Of a DNA stretch of 16,650 bases, positions 6,813 to 14,277 are shown one piece after another. Below the pieces are notes generated by a model, which was given only the letters and a program-made list of their open reading frames with translations, did no database searches and was not told where the DNA came from. Source of the DNA: Anaerolineales bacterium UBA2232 (GTDB taxonomy: Bacteria > Chloroflexota > Anaerolineae > UBA2200); contig DDYO01000115.1 of the NCBI GenBank assembly GCA_002348045.1, forward strand, positions 1 to 16,650, read 5' to 3'. The translations under genes were made by a program, and so were the position numbers. Numbering within the stretch: the stretch's first letter is position 1; the number at the start of each line of letters is the position of its first letter.

Positions 6813-8141
6813 CTATAGCACAGTCTGACCATCCATATACTCCGGGACAGGCAGCCCCATCAGCTTGAGGATGGTGGGTGCCGCGTCCATGACGCTCCAA
6901 CTCCCCGGCTTGATCGACTCGCCACGGATGAACAGGAGGGCATCGTCATACGTGTGCATGCCATCCAGCACAGCATCCCTCCCGAACAAAGCACCTTTGG
7001 CCAGTGCCCCCTTGGGGTCATAGCCATCCGTTGGTTGCAGGATCAGATCTGCGGCGCCTTCTAAGCACGGGCCGTGGTACAGCTCCTCCCGCTTAAACGC
7101 GGCCTGAAAGAGATGGGTGCCGGTCTGGGGATCCTTCAACTCCAGAGCCGCGCCGGCGATGGTGGCGCGTAGGGCCTCGTACTCAGCGCCAGGCGATACC
7201 TGGCCGTTGGGTTCGCGGCCACGCACATGCAGATAGATGCGGCCTGGATCCAGTGAGTAGGCCAGGGCATCGGCAGAGATGTCAGCAAGGGACTTGGGCT
7301 GTGGGGACTGGAAGCGCAGCCATCCCTGTTCAAAAAGCCAGTCATTGACATAAACTTCCTGCTGAATCGAGCAGAACCCGTGGTCCGACAGGATCATCAG
7401 ATGGCAATCCGACGGCAGGCGGTCTATGAATTGGCCGATCACCGCGTCCAACTGGCGATAGAAGGCATAGAAGCGCGGCGCAAGGCCAGCATTATCCTCT
7501 TCCATTTCGCGCCACAGGAAATGGTGAAGGCGGTCTGTCTCCATGACGTGGCAGTGGCTCAAGTCCCACTCGACATGGTCCATCAGATAGAACATGGTCT
7601 CGGCTCGCCGCCTCAGAACCAGATCAAGCTCATCCAGGAGACGCGCCTTGCTCTCTCTAGCCAGCCACGGGTCAGCGTCGATGCGGTAGTCGAGTTCCTT
7701 CAACTTGTCTACCCAGTGGGAAGGATACACCGCCTTCTCCAGGCTCGGAGACAGGAAGCAACCGATCAGCACGCCGTTGACGACCCTGGGTGGGTACGTC
7801 ACGGGAACGTTCATGACCACAACCCGCCGACCCTGACGGCTCAAGTATTCCCACAGCGTCTCCATCTGAAGGTTGCGCGATGTGGGGATAAAGGTCTTGT
7901 AGGTGCCCGGCTGCCGATCAACAAAGCCATAGATGCCGTGCTTGCCGGGATTGGCTCCGGTCATATAACTCGACCACGCCACCGAGGATACCCATGGCAG
8001 GGTGGAGTTGTAACGTACGAGGGAGCCTTCTCCCTGCAGCCGCGACATATTGGGCATGTCCCCCCGTGACATCAGCCGCACCAGCAGACTGTGGGGAACG
8101 CCATCGATGCTGAGCACCATCATGCGCTTTCGCGTCTTCAT
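6813..8141 (-). CDS. AP-superfamily phosphohydrolase/phosphodiesterase (AP-C)
   Basis: A 442-residue member of the alkaline phosphatase superfamily, of the type I phosphodiesterase/COG3379 kind. A full two-metal set is visible: Asp13 in S-I-D-G, the nucleophile position Ser52 (W-V-S-S, where the paralogues have Thr), Asp203 and His207 in D-R-L-H-H, Asp253-His254 in S-D-H-G-F, and His396 in G-M-H-T-Y. The shared motif R-G-R-E-P-N-G is at 307-313, and the protein ends in P-V-P-E-Y-M-D-G, as the paralogues also do in their catalytic cores. There is no signal peptide or membrane helix, so it should be cytosolic. The ATG at 8141 has only a distant GGAAGG about 16 bases away, so initiation may be weak; Met7 and Met8 have no better signal. 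It lies 70 bases after cysC. The substrate is unknown; phosphodiester, phosphomonoester or sulfate ester are all possible for this superfamily. Confidence 0.9.
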   Translation of the reverse strand: MKTRKRMMVLSIDGVPHSLLVRLMSRGDMPNMSRLQGEGSLVRYNSTLPWVSSVAWSSYMTGANPGKHGIYGFVDRQPGTYKTFIPTSRNLQMETLWEYLSRQGRRVVVMNVPVTYPPRVVNGVLIGCFLSPSLEKAVYPSHWVDKLKELDYRIDADPWLARESKARLLDELDLVLRRRAETMFYLMDHVEWDLSHCHVMETDRLHHFLWREMEEDNAGLAPRFYAFYRQLDAVIGQFIDRLPSDCHLMILSDHGFCSIQQEVYVNDWLFEQGWLRFQSPQPKSLADISADALAYSLDPGRIYLHVRGREPNGQVSPGAEYEALRATIAGAALELKDPQTGTHLFQAAFKREELYHGPCLEGAADLILQPTDGYDPKGALAKGALFGRDAVLDGMHTYDDALLFIRGESIKPGSWSVMDAAPTILKLMGLPVPEYMDGQTVL

Positions 8142-8175
8142 ATTAGCTCGGTAGCTGCCTTCCTGTGCAATTCGA

Positions 8176-8189
8176 CCTGGCTCGCCAGG
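8176..8189. repeat. Short inverted repeat between cysC and AP-C
   Basis: CCTGGC and GCCAGG flank a 2-base centre. It lies in the 70-base gap after cysC. The stem is only 6 bases with no T-run, so it is weak evidence for any RNA structure. Confidence 0.3.
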
Positions 8190-8211
8190 GTCCTCTGTGC
8201 TGGCCTGTTCC

Positions 8212-8820
8212 CTAGATGTAGCCCAGCGCCCTCAGTCGGTCCTCAACGGCCTCCGCCTCCTGGGCCGAGTACACGCCTCCCTCCGAGTCCTGAGGGATGA
8301 ACTGCATCCCTTCGAGTTTGGCCAGTATTCGAGCGACGCTCTGCTCCACGGTCTCCAGTGAGCTATCCACCACGATCTCGGGGTTGAGTGGTTCTTCGTA
8401 AGGGTCGGAAACCCCCGTAAAGTTGGCGATTTCTCCCGCCAGAGCCTTCTTGTAGAGGCCCTTGACGTCCCTCTCGATCAGAACCTCGAGAGGACACTTG
8501 ACGAACACCTCGACAAAGCGACCGATATCCTGACGTACCGAGTCCCTGACGTCCCGGTAGGGAGAGATCGCCGAGGCGACGGCGACGACGCCGTTTCGGC
8601 TGAGCAGCTTGCAGACAAAGCCGATGCGCCGGATGTTGGTGTCGCGATCTTCCTTGCTGAAACCAAGCCCCTTGCTGAGGTTGAGCCGGACCAGATCACC
8701 GTCCAGCAGCTCAACCTTCATGCCTCGATTCCGCAGAATAGCGACGATGCGCTCCGCCAACGTGGTCTTGCCGGCTCCTGAGAGGCCGGTATACCACAGC
8801 GTAAATCCCTCGTGTTCCAT
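8212..8820 (-). CDS. cysC: Adenylylsulfate (APS) kinase
   Basis: A 202-residue cytosolic enzyme that phosphorylates APS at the 3' position to make PAPS, the sulfate donor. The P-loop G-L-S-G-A-G-K-T-T is at 12-20. D-G-D-L-V-R is at 40-45 (E. coli CysC has Asn where Leu is here), followed by G-L-G-F-S-K-E-D-R and N-I-R-R-I-G. S-P-Y-R is at 86-89, and K-G-L-Y-K-K-A at 120-126 with N-F-T-G are also diagnostic. About 25 extra residues extend past the usual end, closing with [10 protein letters not shown], a tail resembling that of AP-A in this operon. ATG at 8820 is preceded by AGGA 5 bases away, and by AAGGAG overlapping the stop of the ATP sulfurylase fusion gene 16 bases upstream, so the two genes are probably co-translated and together make PAPS from sulfate. 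Confidence 0.96.
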   Translation of the reverse strand: MEHEGFTLWYTGLSGAGKTTLAERIVAILRNRGMKVELLDGDLVRLNLSKGLGFSKEDRDTNIRRIGFVCKLLSRNGVVAVASAISPYRDVRDSVRQDIGRFVEVFVKCPLEVLIERDVKGLYKKALAGEIANFTGVSDPYEEPLNPEIVVDSSLETVEQSVARILAKLEGMQFIPQDSEGGVYSAQEAEAVEDRLRALGYI

Positions 8821-8836
8821 GTGTTTCCTGGTCTCC

Positions 8837-11431
8837 TTAGAGGCGTATGATCGTGCCTTGCATGTCCGATGGTACCGGCATTCCCAGCAGGTCCAGCACG
8901 GTGGGCGCGATGTCCATCAGGTGAAGGCCTTCCGCCTGCCGACCGATGTGGCGCTGCGGGTCCAACGCCAGGAATATGCCGTGCTGGGCATGGTTGGCAT
9001 CGTCGGGACCGGTGTCGTTCTCTGATGTCAGAATGCTGCCGTGCCCGAGGCTGCCAACCGATCGCCAAGCCAGGTCGCCGAAGAGCACGATGAGATCCGA
9101 CGGGATGTTGAGGCACTTGCGGTAGATCTGGTCTGGCCTGTAAACGCGTGTGTGCATGTCCCCGCCCTGAAAGTCCGTAATGGACGTCAGGCGCTGGGAT
9201 AGCTCTTCGCACACCCTATCATAGTCTTCGGGAGCAACCACCCCCTGGGGTTCGCGGCCCCGAACATTGAGAAAGACACGCCCGTAGTATCCACCCTCGC
9301 CCCAGGCTATCGTCTTGCTCCAGTCGATTTCCACCTTGGTCAGGGGCGTGATTCCAGCCGGCGGCGCGTGCTTGAGGGCGAGGTATCCTTCCCGCAAGAG
9401 CCATTCGTTGATGCAGACGCCGCCTTCCATCCGCTTGGCCCCATGGTCGGAGACCACCATCACAATGGTGTCGCGGTCTACCATCTGCAGCAGTTCGCCA
9501 AGCTGGGCGTCGATGTGTCGGTAGTAATCCCGGATGACTGAGCCAAAGGGGCTGTTGGGTGCATACTTGGGATGGAGTGGGTCGGTGTACTTCCAGAAGG
9601 CGTGGTGCAAGCGGTCCGGGCCCATTTCCACATACATGGCAAAGCGCCACGGCTTCGTGCTCAAGAGGTGCTTGACCAGGGCAAACCGGGTGTCGGTCAT
9701 CTGGTAGATCTGGTCAAGAAGGCTTTGTTTGTCCTCGGTCCTAAAGTTGTCAACATCCAGAAGGTACTCGCCGACCTGAGCCTGGATCTCATCCTTGAGC
9801 TCGGGAGGATGCGTGTACTGGCTATTGGTGCTGGGCGTGAGAAAGCACGACACCAATTGCCCGTATACAGGCTTGGGCGGGTACGTTTGGGGGACGCCGA
9901 CCACTATCACAGGCTGCGAGGCTGCCGACAGGATGTCCCAGAGGCGATCCTCCTTGATGTCTTTGGAGGTAACGATGCTCATGCGCTCGTAGGAATGGTC
10001 GGCGCGATTGCGAAAGCCATAGCATCCCAGTTCGCCGGGGTCCTTGCTGGAGGTCATGCACGACCATGCGGGAACCGTGATGGGTGGGATGGTGCTCTCC
10101 AGCTCACCCCAGACTCCTTCGTCCATCATACGTCTGAAATTGGGCAACTCGTCCCGCCATTCCCCAAAGACGAACTGAGGGGTCATGCAGTCCATGCCCA
10201 CGACCAGTACCTTCTTGCGGTTCGAGGTCGGTGATGCGGGACCGGCGGTGGGCGTTTCCTTCTGACGGCGGAATCCGTCAATCAGGATCTGAGCGACCTC
10301 TGGGCGGGTGAACTCGGGGGGCGGCGGCTGACCGTTGCTGAGCATCTCGCGCACCTGGGTGCCGCTGAGGACGATATGGTCGCTGTCAGGATGTGGACAG
10401 GTCTTGGGCGAAACGATGCCCCCACACTTCCTGCAGTAGAAGGCATGCTCGAAGAACAAAGGCGTCAGTCCAATCTCCTCCGGACGAAACTCGTGAAAGA
10501 TGAGCTGTGCATCGTACGTCCCATAGTACTTGCCAACACCCGCATGGTCGCGGCCCACGATGAAATGGGTGCAGCCATAGTTCTTGCGGGCGATGGCGTG
10601 AAAGACGGCTTCACGCGGGCCGGCGTAGCGCATCGCTGCGGGATACACCCCCAGCAGCACCCTGTCTGGGGGATAGTAGTCGCGCAGGAGCGACTCGTAG
10701 CTCTGCATGCGGATGTCGGCTGGTATGTCATCGGATTTGGTTTCACCGACCAAAGGGTGCAACAAGAGCCCGTCGACGATCTCCAGAGCGGTCTTCTGAA
10801 TGTACTCGTGGGCGCGGTGAATCGGATTGCGCGTCTGAAACCCAACGATGGTCTGCCAGCCTCGCTGCGCAAACATGCGCCGGGTCTGCAGAGGGTCGTG
10901 GCGGAATTCTTTGAAGGATTGGTCCAGGGGACGATTGAGGAGCCAGATCTCGCCCGCCAAGAGCTGGTCACCGTGGGCATACAACCTCGCCACACCCGGG
11001 TGCTTCTCATCGGTGGTGCGGTAGACCTGCTGGGCCTCCCTCTGCTTGTCGTACCCGTACACTTCGGACACGGTCATGACAGCGAGCAGGTGGTGCGGGG
11101 TTTCCCACAGGCCGACCCTCTGTCCCTGGCGCAAGCGGCCGGCCACATCGCCGGAGACGGGCAGGGTGATGGGGATCGACCACACCAATCCGTTGACCAG
11201 ATGCATTGATGCCAGTACGTTCTCATAGTCGTCGTGCCCCTGGAAGCCGGTCAGCGGGCTGAAAGCGCCCACGGCGATCAACTCCAGGTCCGACACCGAA
11301 ATCGGATCCAGCAAGATCCGCGGCAAGCGACGCGCCTCTGTCAGATGTTCTTCCCTTTCCTGCCCCAGCAGCACGCGGTTGACCAACGTGCCCCCGTGGG
11401 GTTGAATGCCGTACTGCTCGCTGCTGTTCAT
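8837..11431 (-). CDS. sat: ATP sulfurylase fused to an AP-superfamily phosphodiesterase domain (AP-B)
   Basis: An 864-residue two-domain protein in one uninterrupted frame. Residues 1 to about 390 are an ATP sulfurylase of the homo-oligomeric Sat type, which makes APS and pyrophosphate from sulfate and ATP. The catalytic [11 protein letters not shown] is at 199-209, G-R-D-H-A-G at 293-298, and a zinc ribbon C-R-K-C (333, 336) with C-P-H (345-347). A Pro/Thr/Ala/Ser linker (about 391-404) leads to an AP-superfamily domain (about 405-864) with Asp414, nucleophile Thr452, Asp606/His610, Asp662-His663 and His817, so both halves look active. The AP domain carries R-G-R-E-P-Q-G and ends P-V-P-S-D-M-Q-G like its paralogues. 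ATG at 11431 follows AGGAAGG with a 9-base spacer. It directly precedes cysC. The AP half may use APS, PAPS, a by-product nucleotide, or an unrelated glycan ester; the sequence does not decide. Confidence 0.95.
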   Translation of the reverse strand: MNSSEQYGIQPHGGTLVNRVLLGQEREEHLTEARRLPRILLDPISVSDLELIAVGAFSPLTGFQGHDDYENVLASMHLVNGLVWSIPITLPVSGDVAGRLRQGQRVGLWETPHHLLAVMTVSEVYGYDKQREAQQVYRTTDEKHPGVARLYAHGDQLLAGEIWLLNRPLDQSFKEFRHDPLQTRRMFAQRGWQTIVGFQTRNPIHRAHEYIQKTALEIVDGLLLHPLVGETKSDDIPADIRMQSYESLLRDYYPPDRVLLGVYPAAMRYAGPREAVFHAIARKNYGCTHFIVGRDHAGVGKYYGTYDAQLIFHEFRPEEIGLTPLFFEHAFYCRKCGGIVSPKTCPHPDSDHIVLSGTQVREMLSNGQPPPPEFTRPEVAQILIDGFRRQKETPTAGPASPTSNRKKVLVVGMDCMTPQFVFGEWRDELPNFRRMMDEGVWGELESTIPPITVPAWSCMTSSKDPGELGCYGFRNRADHSYERMSIVTSKDIKEDRLWDILSAASQPVIVVGVPQTYPPKPVYGQLVSCFLTPSTNSQYTHPPELKDEIQAQVGEYLLDVDNFRTEDKQSLLDQIYQMTDTRFALVKHLLSTKPWRFAMYVEMGPDRLHHAFWKYTDPLHPKYAPNSPFGSVIRDYYRHIDAQLGELLQMVDRDTIVMVVSDHGAKRMEGGVCINEWLLREGYLALKHAPPAGITPLTKVEIDWSKTIAWGEGGYYGRVFLNVRGREPQGVVAPEDYDRVCEELSQRLTSITDFQGGDMHTRVYRPDQIYRKCLNIPSDLIVLFGDLAWRSVGSLGHGSILTSENDTGPDDANHAQHGIFLALDPQRHIGRQAEGLHLMDIAPTVLDLLGMPVPSDMQGTIIRL

Positions 11432-11450
11432 TTAACCTGGCCTTCCTGCC

Positions 11451-11470
11451 CTGCCGCTGAATCGCGGCAG
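11451..11470. repeat. Short hairpin between radical SAM gene and sat fusion
   Basis: CTGCCGC and GCGGCAG flank a 6-base loop in the 97-base gap, the widest gap inside the operon. There is no T-run, so termination is unlikely; it might be an attenuating or processing hairpin, or chance in GC-rich DNA. The rest of this gap holds only the Shine-Dalgarno of the sat fusion (AGGAAGG, 11441-11447). Confidence 0.35.
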
Positions 11471-11528
11471 GTAGAATTGTCGTCCGAGGCGTGTTGAGAC
11501 AACGCCCACGCCTACGAGTGCATGACGC

Positions 11529-12590
11529 CTAGAGCTGGCCCTTGACCAGCCGCTTGAAGCGGTTGATGATATCGTAGCCAAAGAGGTTCTCCACTGGGTG
11601 CGAGAGGGCGACCTTGAGCAACGGCAGCGGAAGCCCAGCGAGAGTGCGTTCCGCCCAGAGCAGGTCGCACTCCTGGCAGAGCTGGATTTCGCGGTTCTCT
11701 TGGGCCAATAGCTTGCGTCGCAACGTCCGCATAGCCTCATTGTTCCACATCGCTCGCAACGGCTGTTCTCCGACATGGCCCAGGACATAGTCTGCCCACA
11801 CGTCCAGGCAGCAGGGAACAACCGTCCCGTCCCACAGTACCGTCATTGTGCTCCAGAGGTAGGGACAAGACACGTAGCGTGATCCCGGTGGCTCCGCCTG
11901 CAACTTGGCCTCCTCGAACGTGCCCCGCCACGCGTGCACCTCCCGGACGATAAACGCATCCAGCGGAAGCCCCTCGAAGCGTCGTCGGAAGGCGTCTTCC
12001 TCTTCTTTTCTGCGGTCCTCGCTGCGTACCACAACCGTCTGAAGCACCGTATAGGGGCGCTGGGCCCCGCGCTCTTTCTTCAGGGCGAGAAAGCCCATGA
12101 TGTTTTCCAGCACTGGCTCGAATCGTGCATTCACCCGTACGGACTCGTACGTCTCAGCGCTATAACCATCGAAGGAAAATATCAAGTGGTCCAGACCAGA
12201 GTCGATCAGTTCTTCCGCATGGCGTCTGGTCAGCACAGTGGCGTTGGTGTTGAGCCTCACGGCAATGCCACGGCCACGGGCATAGCGAATCATCGCCGCC
12301 AAGTCTTGGTGCAACATGGACTCGCCACTGACAAACAGATTGACAGTGGTGACATAGGAGGAGACTTCATCGATCAGCGCGCGAAAAACGTCGAGGCTCA
12401 TAAAGCCCATTTCCTGGCGAGCACGTTGGCTCGTGGGGCACATGACGCACTTGAGGTTGCAGCGGTTGGTTGGCTCAATCCACAGCGTCGTTGGTGGCTG
12501 GCCGCAGGTCTCCTGCCGCTGCCGGTAGGCCAACACGGCGCGGAATCCATCTGCCGTGGCTCGTAGGTTGCGGAGTATGCGGCTAATCAA
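11529..12590 (-). CDS. Radical SAM protein with SPASM-type C-terminal cysteines
   Basis: A 353-residue radical S-adenosylmethionine protein. C-N-L-K-C-V-M-C at 44-51 gives the CxxxCxxC motif for the catalytic iron-sulfur cluster. S-G-E-S at 88-91 fits the SAM-contacting strand, and L-N-T-N-A at 113-117 with F-S-F-D-G at 138-142 fits the barrel. The C-terminal part has Cys242, Cys260-Cys261, Cys305 and Cys308, a SPASM-like pattern for one or more auxiliary clusters; W-D-G-T-V-V-P-C-C is a typical signature. SPASM proteins modify peptides, sugars or other substrates; there is no small peptide gene nearby, so a sugar or lipid substrate is the more natural guess. The start is TTG at 12590, with GGAGGAG at 12601-12607 spaced by 10 bases and no earlier usable start. 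It follows AP-A by 24 bases. Confidence 0.92.
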   Translation of the reverse strand: MISRILRNLRATADGFRAVLAYRQRQETCGQPPTTLWIEPTNRCNLKCVMCPTSQRARQEMGFMSLDVFRALIDEVSSYVTTVNLFVSGESMLHQDLAAMIRYARGRGIAVRLNTNATVLTRRHAEELIDSGLDHLIFSFDGYSAETYESVRVNARFEPVLENIMGFLALKKERGAQRPYTVLQTVVVRSEDRRKEEEDAFRRRFEGLPLDAFIVREVHAWRGTFEEAKLQAEPPGSRYVSCPYLWSTMTVLWDGTVVPCCLDVWADYVLGHVGEQPLRAMWNNEAMRTLRRKLLAQENREIQLCQECDLLWAERTLAGLPLPLLKVALSHPVENLFGYDIINRFKRLVKGQL

Positions 12591-12600
12591 GGGGTGTACT

Positions 12601-12607
12601 CTCCTCC
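12601..12607 (-). promoter_or_regulatory. Shine-Dalgarno for the TTG-started radical SAM gene
   Basis: GGAGGAG on the minus strand, 10 bases before TTG at 12590 and 7 bases after the AP-A stop. No ATG or GTG in this frame is closer to it, so it supports the TTG start. Confidence 0.7.
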
Positions 12608-12614
12608 CATGCCT

Positions 12615-14276
12615 CTACGTGATGTACCCAAGGCCCTGCAGCTTGCGCCGCATGTCCTCTTCTTCCTCTTTGTCATACGATGAGCCCTGCCGGTTCCCAG
12701 CCAAGACCGGACCAGAGCGCTCGTACACAATGGGGTGTCCGGCAAGGTACTCAGCACGGAAGGCTTGCGTCACGACTTGGCCGTCCAGGTTGGCTGGAAC
12801 GGGCAGGTCCAGAGCATACAGCAAGGTTGGAGCCACGTCAACAATGCTCAGCTCGGGCAGGGTCAGCCCGGCTGAGATGTGGGGACCAAAGGCGGCAAAG
12901 ACTCCCTTGGGATGATGCCGCCCTTCCACGTATCCGTCGCCAATGGGAGTAATGCTCTGAGAAGCCGTTGTGCTGTCGCTCACCAGGTACGGCCGGTCTT
13001 CGAACTCTAGCAGTATGTCCGGCATCAGGTCCAGGTACTGTCCGGAATACACGTCCTCGCGGCGATGAACGCCATTTACGACGGTCCGGTTCGTGTTAGG
13101 ATCGCGCAACTGGGCGAGATGGAACATCACCTGCTGCCTTACTTCCTCATAGTGCGCACCGGGTTCCACGACCCCGTTCGGCTCCCGGCCCCTCAAATTG
13201 ATGCAGATGCCTTCGTTCGTAGGAGGCGCGGCGTAAGCCAGCGTCCCATTCCAGTCGATGGGAATGTTCAGCGCCGTTGAGACCTGGTTGGCAAGTCGGT
13301 CCATGTTCGCCCGACCCAGGTGGCGGCGCAAGCCCAGGACATCCAGCCTCCGAACGAGCGCCTTGAGGTCTCGCGTAGACCATCCCAGCCGGGCGGCCCA
13401 TGAACTGCTCAGGGCGCCGGAGGAAGGTTGCAGTTGCAGCCAGCCCAGCTCGCGGAGCCAATGGTTGACGTGAAACCAGCTCGTCGCCGCCTGGAAGCCA
13501 TGGTCGCTGACCAAGAAAAGGGTGGAGTCTTCGTCCATCCAACGTAGGCGCTCGCCGATGGCAGCGTCAACCGCGGCCACGCACCTCTCTACCTCGGAGT
13601 AGAGGCGGTTAAAGGGCGTTTTGGAGCGGACGGAAGGGTTGGTGAGAGCGCGCCACACGATATGCTGCAGATAGTCCACCGTCTGGATCACGCTGATAAA
13701 CAGGTCCACCGGATGAGATTGCCAGAGGTGACGGGCGGCTCGCTCGCCCATCTCCGTCCACCGGAGGAAATTGGCCAGGTCCAGTTCCAGGCTGAGGGGT
13801 TCATACGGGTCCGGATGGTACTGCGGCTCCACGGCAAGCAATTCATCCCTAATCTCAAGGGGGAAAGTGTAATCCTGCCTGTCCCTGGGCGTGAGCAGGC
13901 CTGAGACCATGTAGCCATTCACTTCCCTTGGCGGGTAAGTGAGAGGCATGTTTACTACACCAACTCGGCCGCCGTGACGGCTTACCGTGTCCCAGACGGC
14001 CTCGCCTTCGATCAAAGTGGAACTGGCAAAGCCGCGGGCGACGCGGTCCTCGCCGCGCTCCACGAAATCCACCACGCCATGTCGTGCAGGAGTCTTGCCC
14101 GTCATCATCGAGACCCAGGCCTGTGGTGTGTAAGGGGGAATGGTTGAGCGCAGCGTTGCACGGGTTCCATCATTCAGCAGGCGAGCCAGGTTGGGCATGG
14201 CTCCGTCCTGGATCCACGCGTCAAGGATGTCGAAAGTTGCGCCGTCGATTCCCAACACGATTACCCGATTGGTCAA
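12615..14276 (-). CDS. AP-superfamily phosphohydrolase/phosphodiesterase (AP-A)
   Basis: A 553-residue COG3379-like member of the alkaline phosphatase superfamily. From the chosen start the metal and nucleophile set is Asp11 (G-I-D-G), Thr50 (P-P-Y-T-P-Q-A-W), Asp201 and His205 (D-Y-L-Q-H), Asp258-His259 (S-D-H-G-F) and His455 (G-R-H-H-P-K-G). R-G-R-E-P-N-G and P-V-P-A-N-L-D-G match the other two AP proteins of the operon. It is longer than AP-C, with an insert near 280-345 and an acidic tail ending M-R-R-K-L-Q-G-L-G-Y-I-T. No signal peptide is present, so it is probably cytosolic. The start is TTG at 14276: GGAGAG lies 5 bases before it, the flippase stop ends 1 base before it, and the protein then begins M-T-N-R-V-I-V-L-G-I-D-G as family members do. 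A start at 14348 would add 24 unrelated residues inside the flippase gene. The substrate is unknown. Confidence 0.92.
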   Translation of the reverse strand: MTNRVIVLGIDGATFDILDAWIQDGAMPNLARLLNDGTRATLRSTIPPYTPQAWVSMMTGKTPARHGVVDFVERGEDRVARGFASSTLIEGEAVWDTVSRHGGRVGVVNMPLTYPPREVNGYMVSGLLTPRDRQDYTFPLEIRDELLAVEPQYHPDPYEPLSLELDLANFLRWTEMGERAARHLWQSHPVDLFISVIQTVDYLQHIVWRALTNPSVRSKTPFNRLYSEVERCVAAVDAAIGERLRWMDEDSTLFLVSDHGFQAATSWFHVNHWLRELGWLQLQPSSGALSSSWAARLGWSTRDLKALVRRLDVLGLRRHLGRANMDRLANQVSTALNIPIDWNGTLAYAAPPTNEGICINLRGREPNGVVEPGAHYEEVRQQVMFHLAQLRDPNTNRTVVNGVHRREDVYSGQYLDLMPDILLEFEDRPYLVSDSTTASQSITPIGDGYVEGRHHPKGVFAAFGPHISAGLTLPELSIVDVAPTLLYALDLPVPANLDGQVVTQAFRAEYLAGHPIVYERSGPVLAGNRQGSSYDKEEEEDMRRKLQGLGYIT

Positions 14277-14277
14277 T

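Noticed and set aside
8142..8211. Riboswitch or promoter in the cysC to AP-C gap
   Set aside because: Only a 6-base inverted repeat was found; no conserved aptamer pattern or clear -35/-10 pair.
10376..11209. Plus-strand open frame of 277 codons opposite the ATP sulfurylase domain
   Set aside because: The opposite strand encodes intact Sat catalytic motifs over the same stretch; the antisense translation shows no recognisable domain.
12840..14276. Classical formylglycine sulfatase among the AP-superfamily genes, given the sulfate genes and the radical SAM enzyme
   Set aside because: The C/S-x-P-x-R sulfatase active-site motif is absent; the nucleophile context is the PPxTxxAW type of phosphodiesterase-like members.
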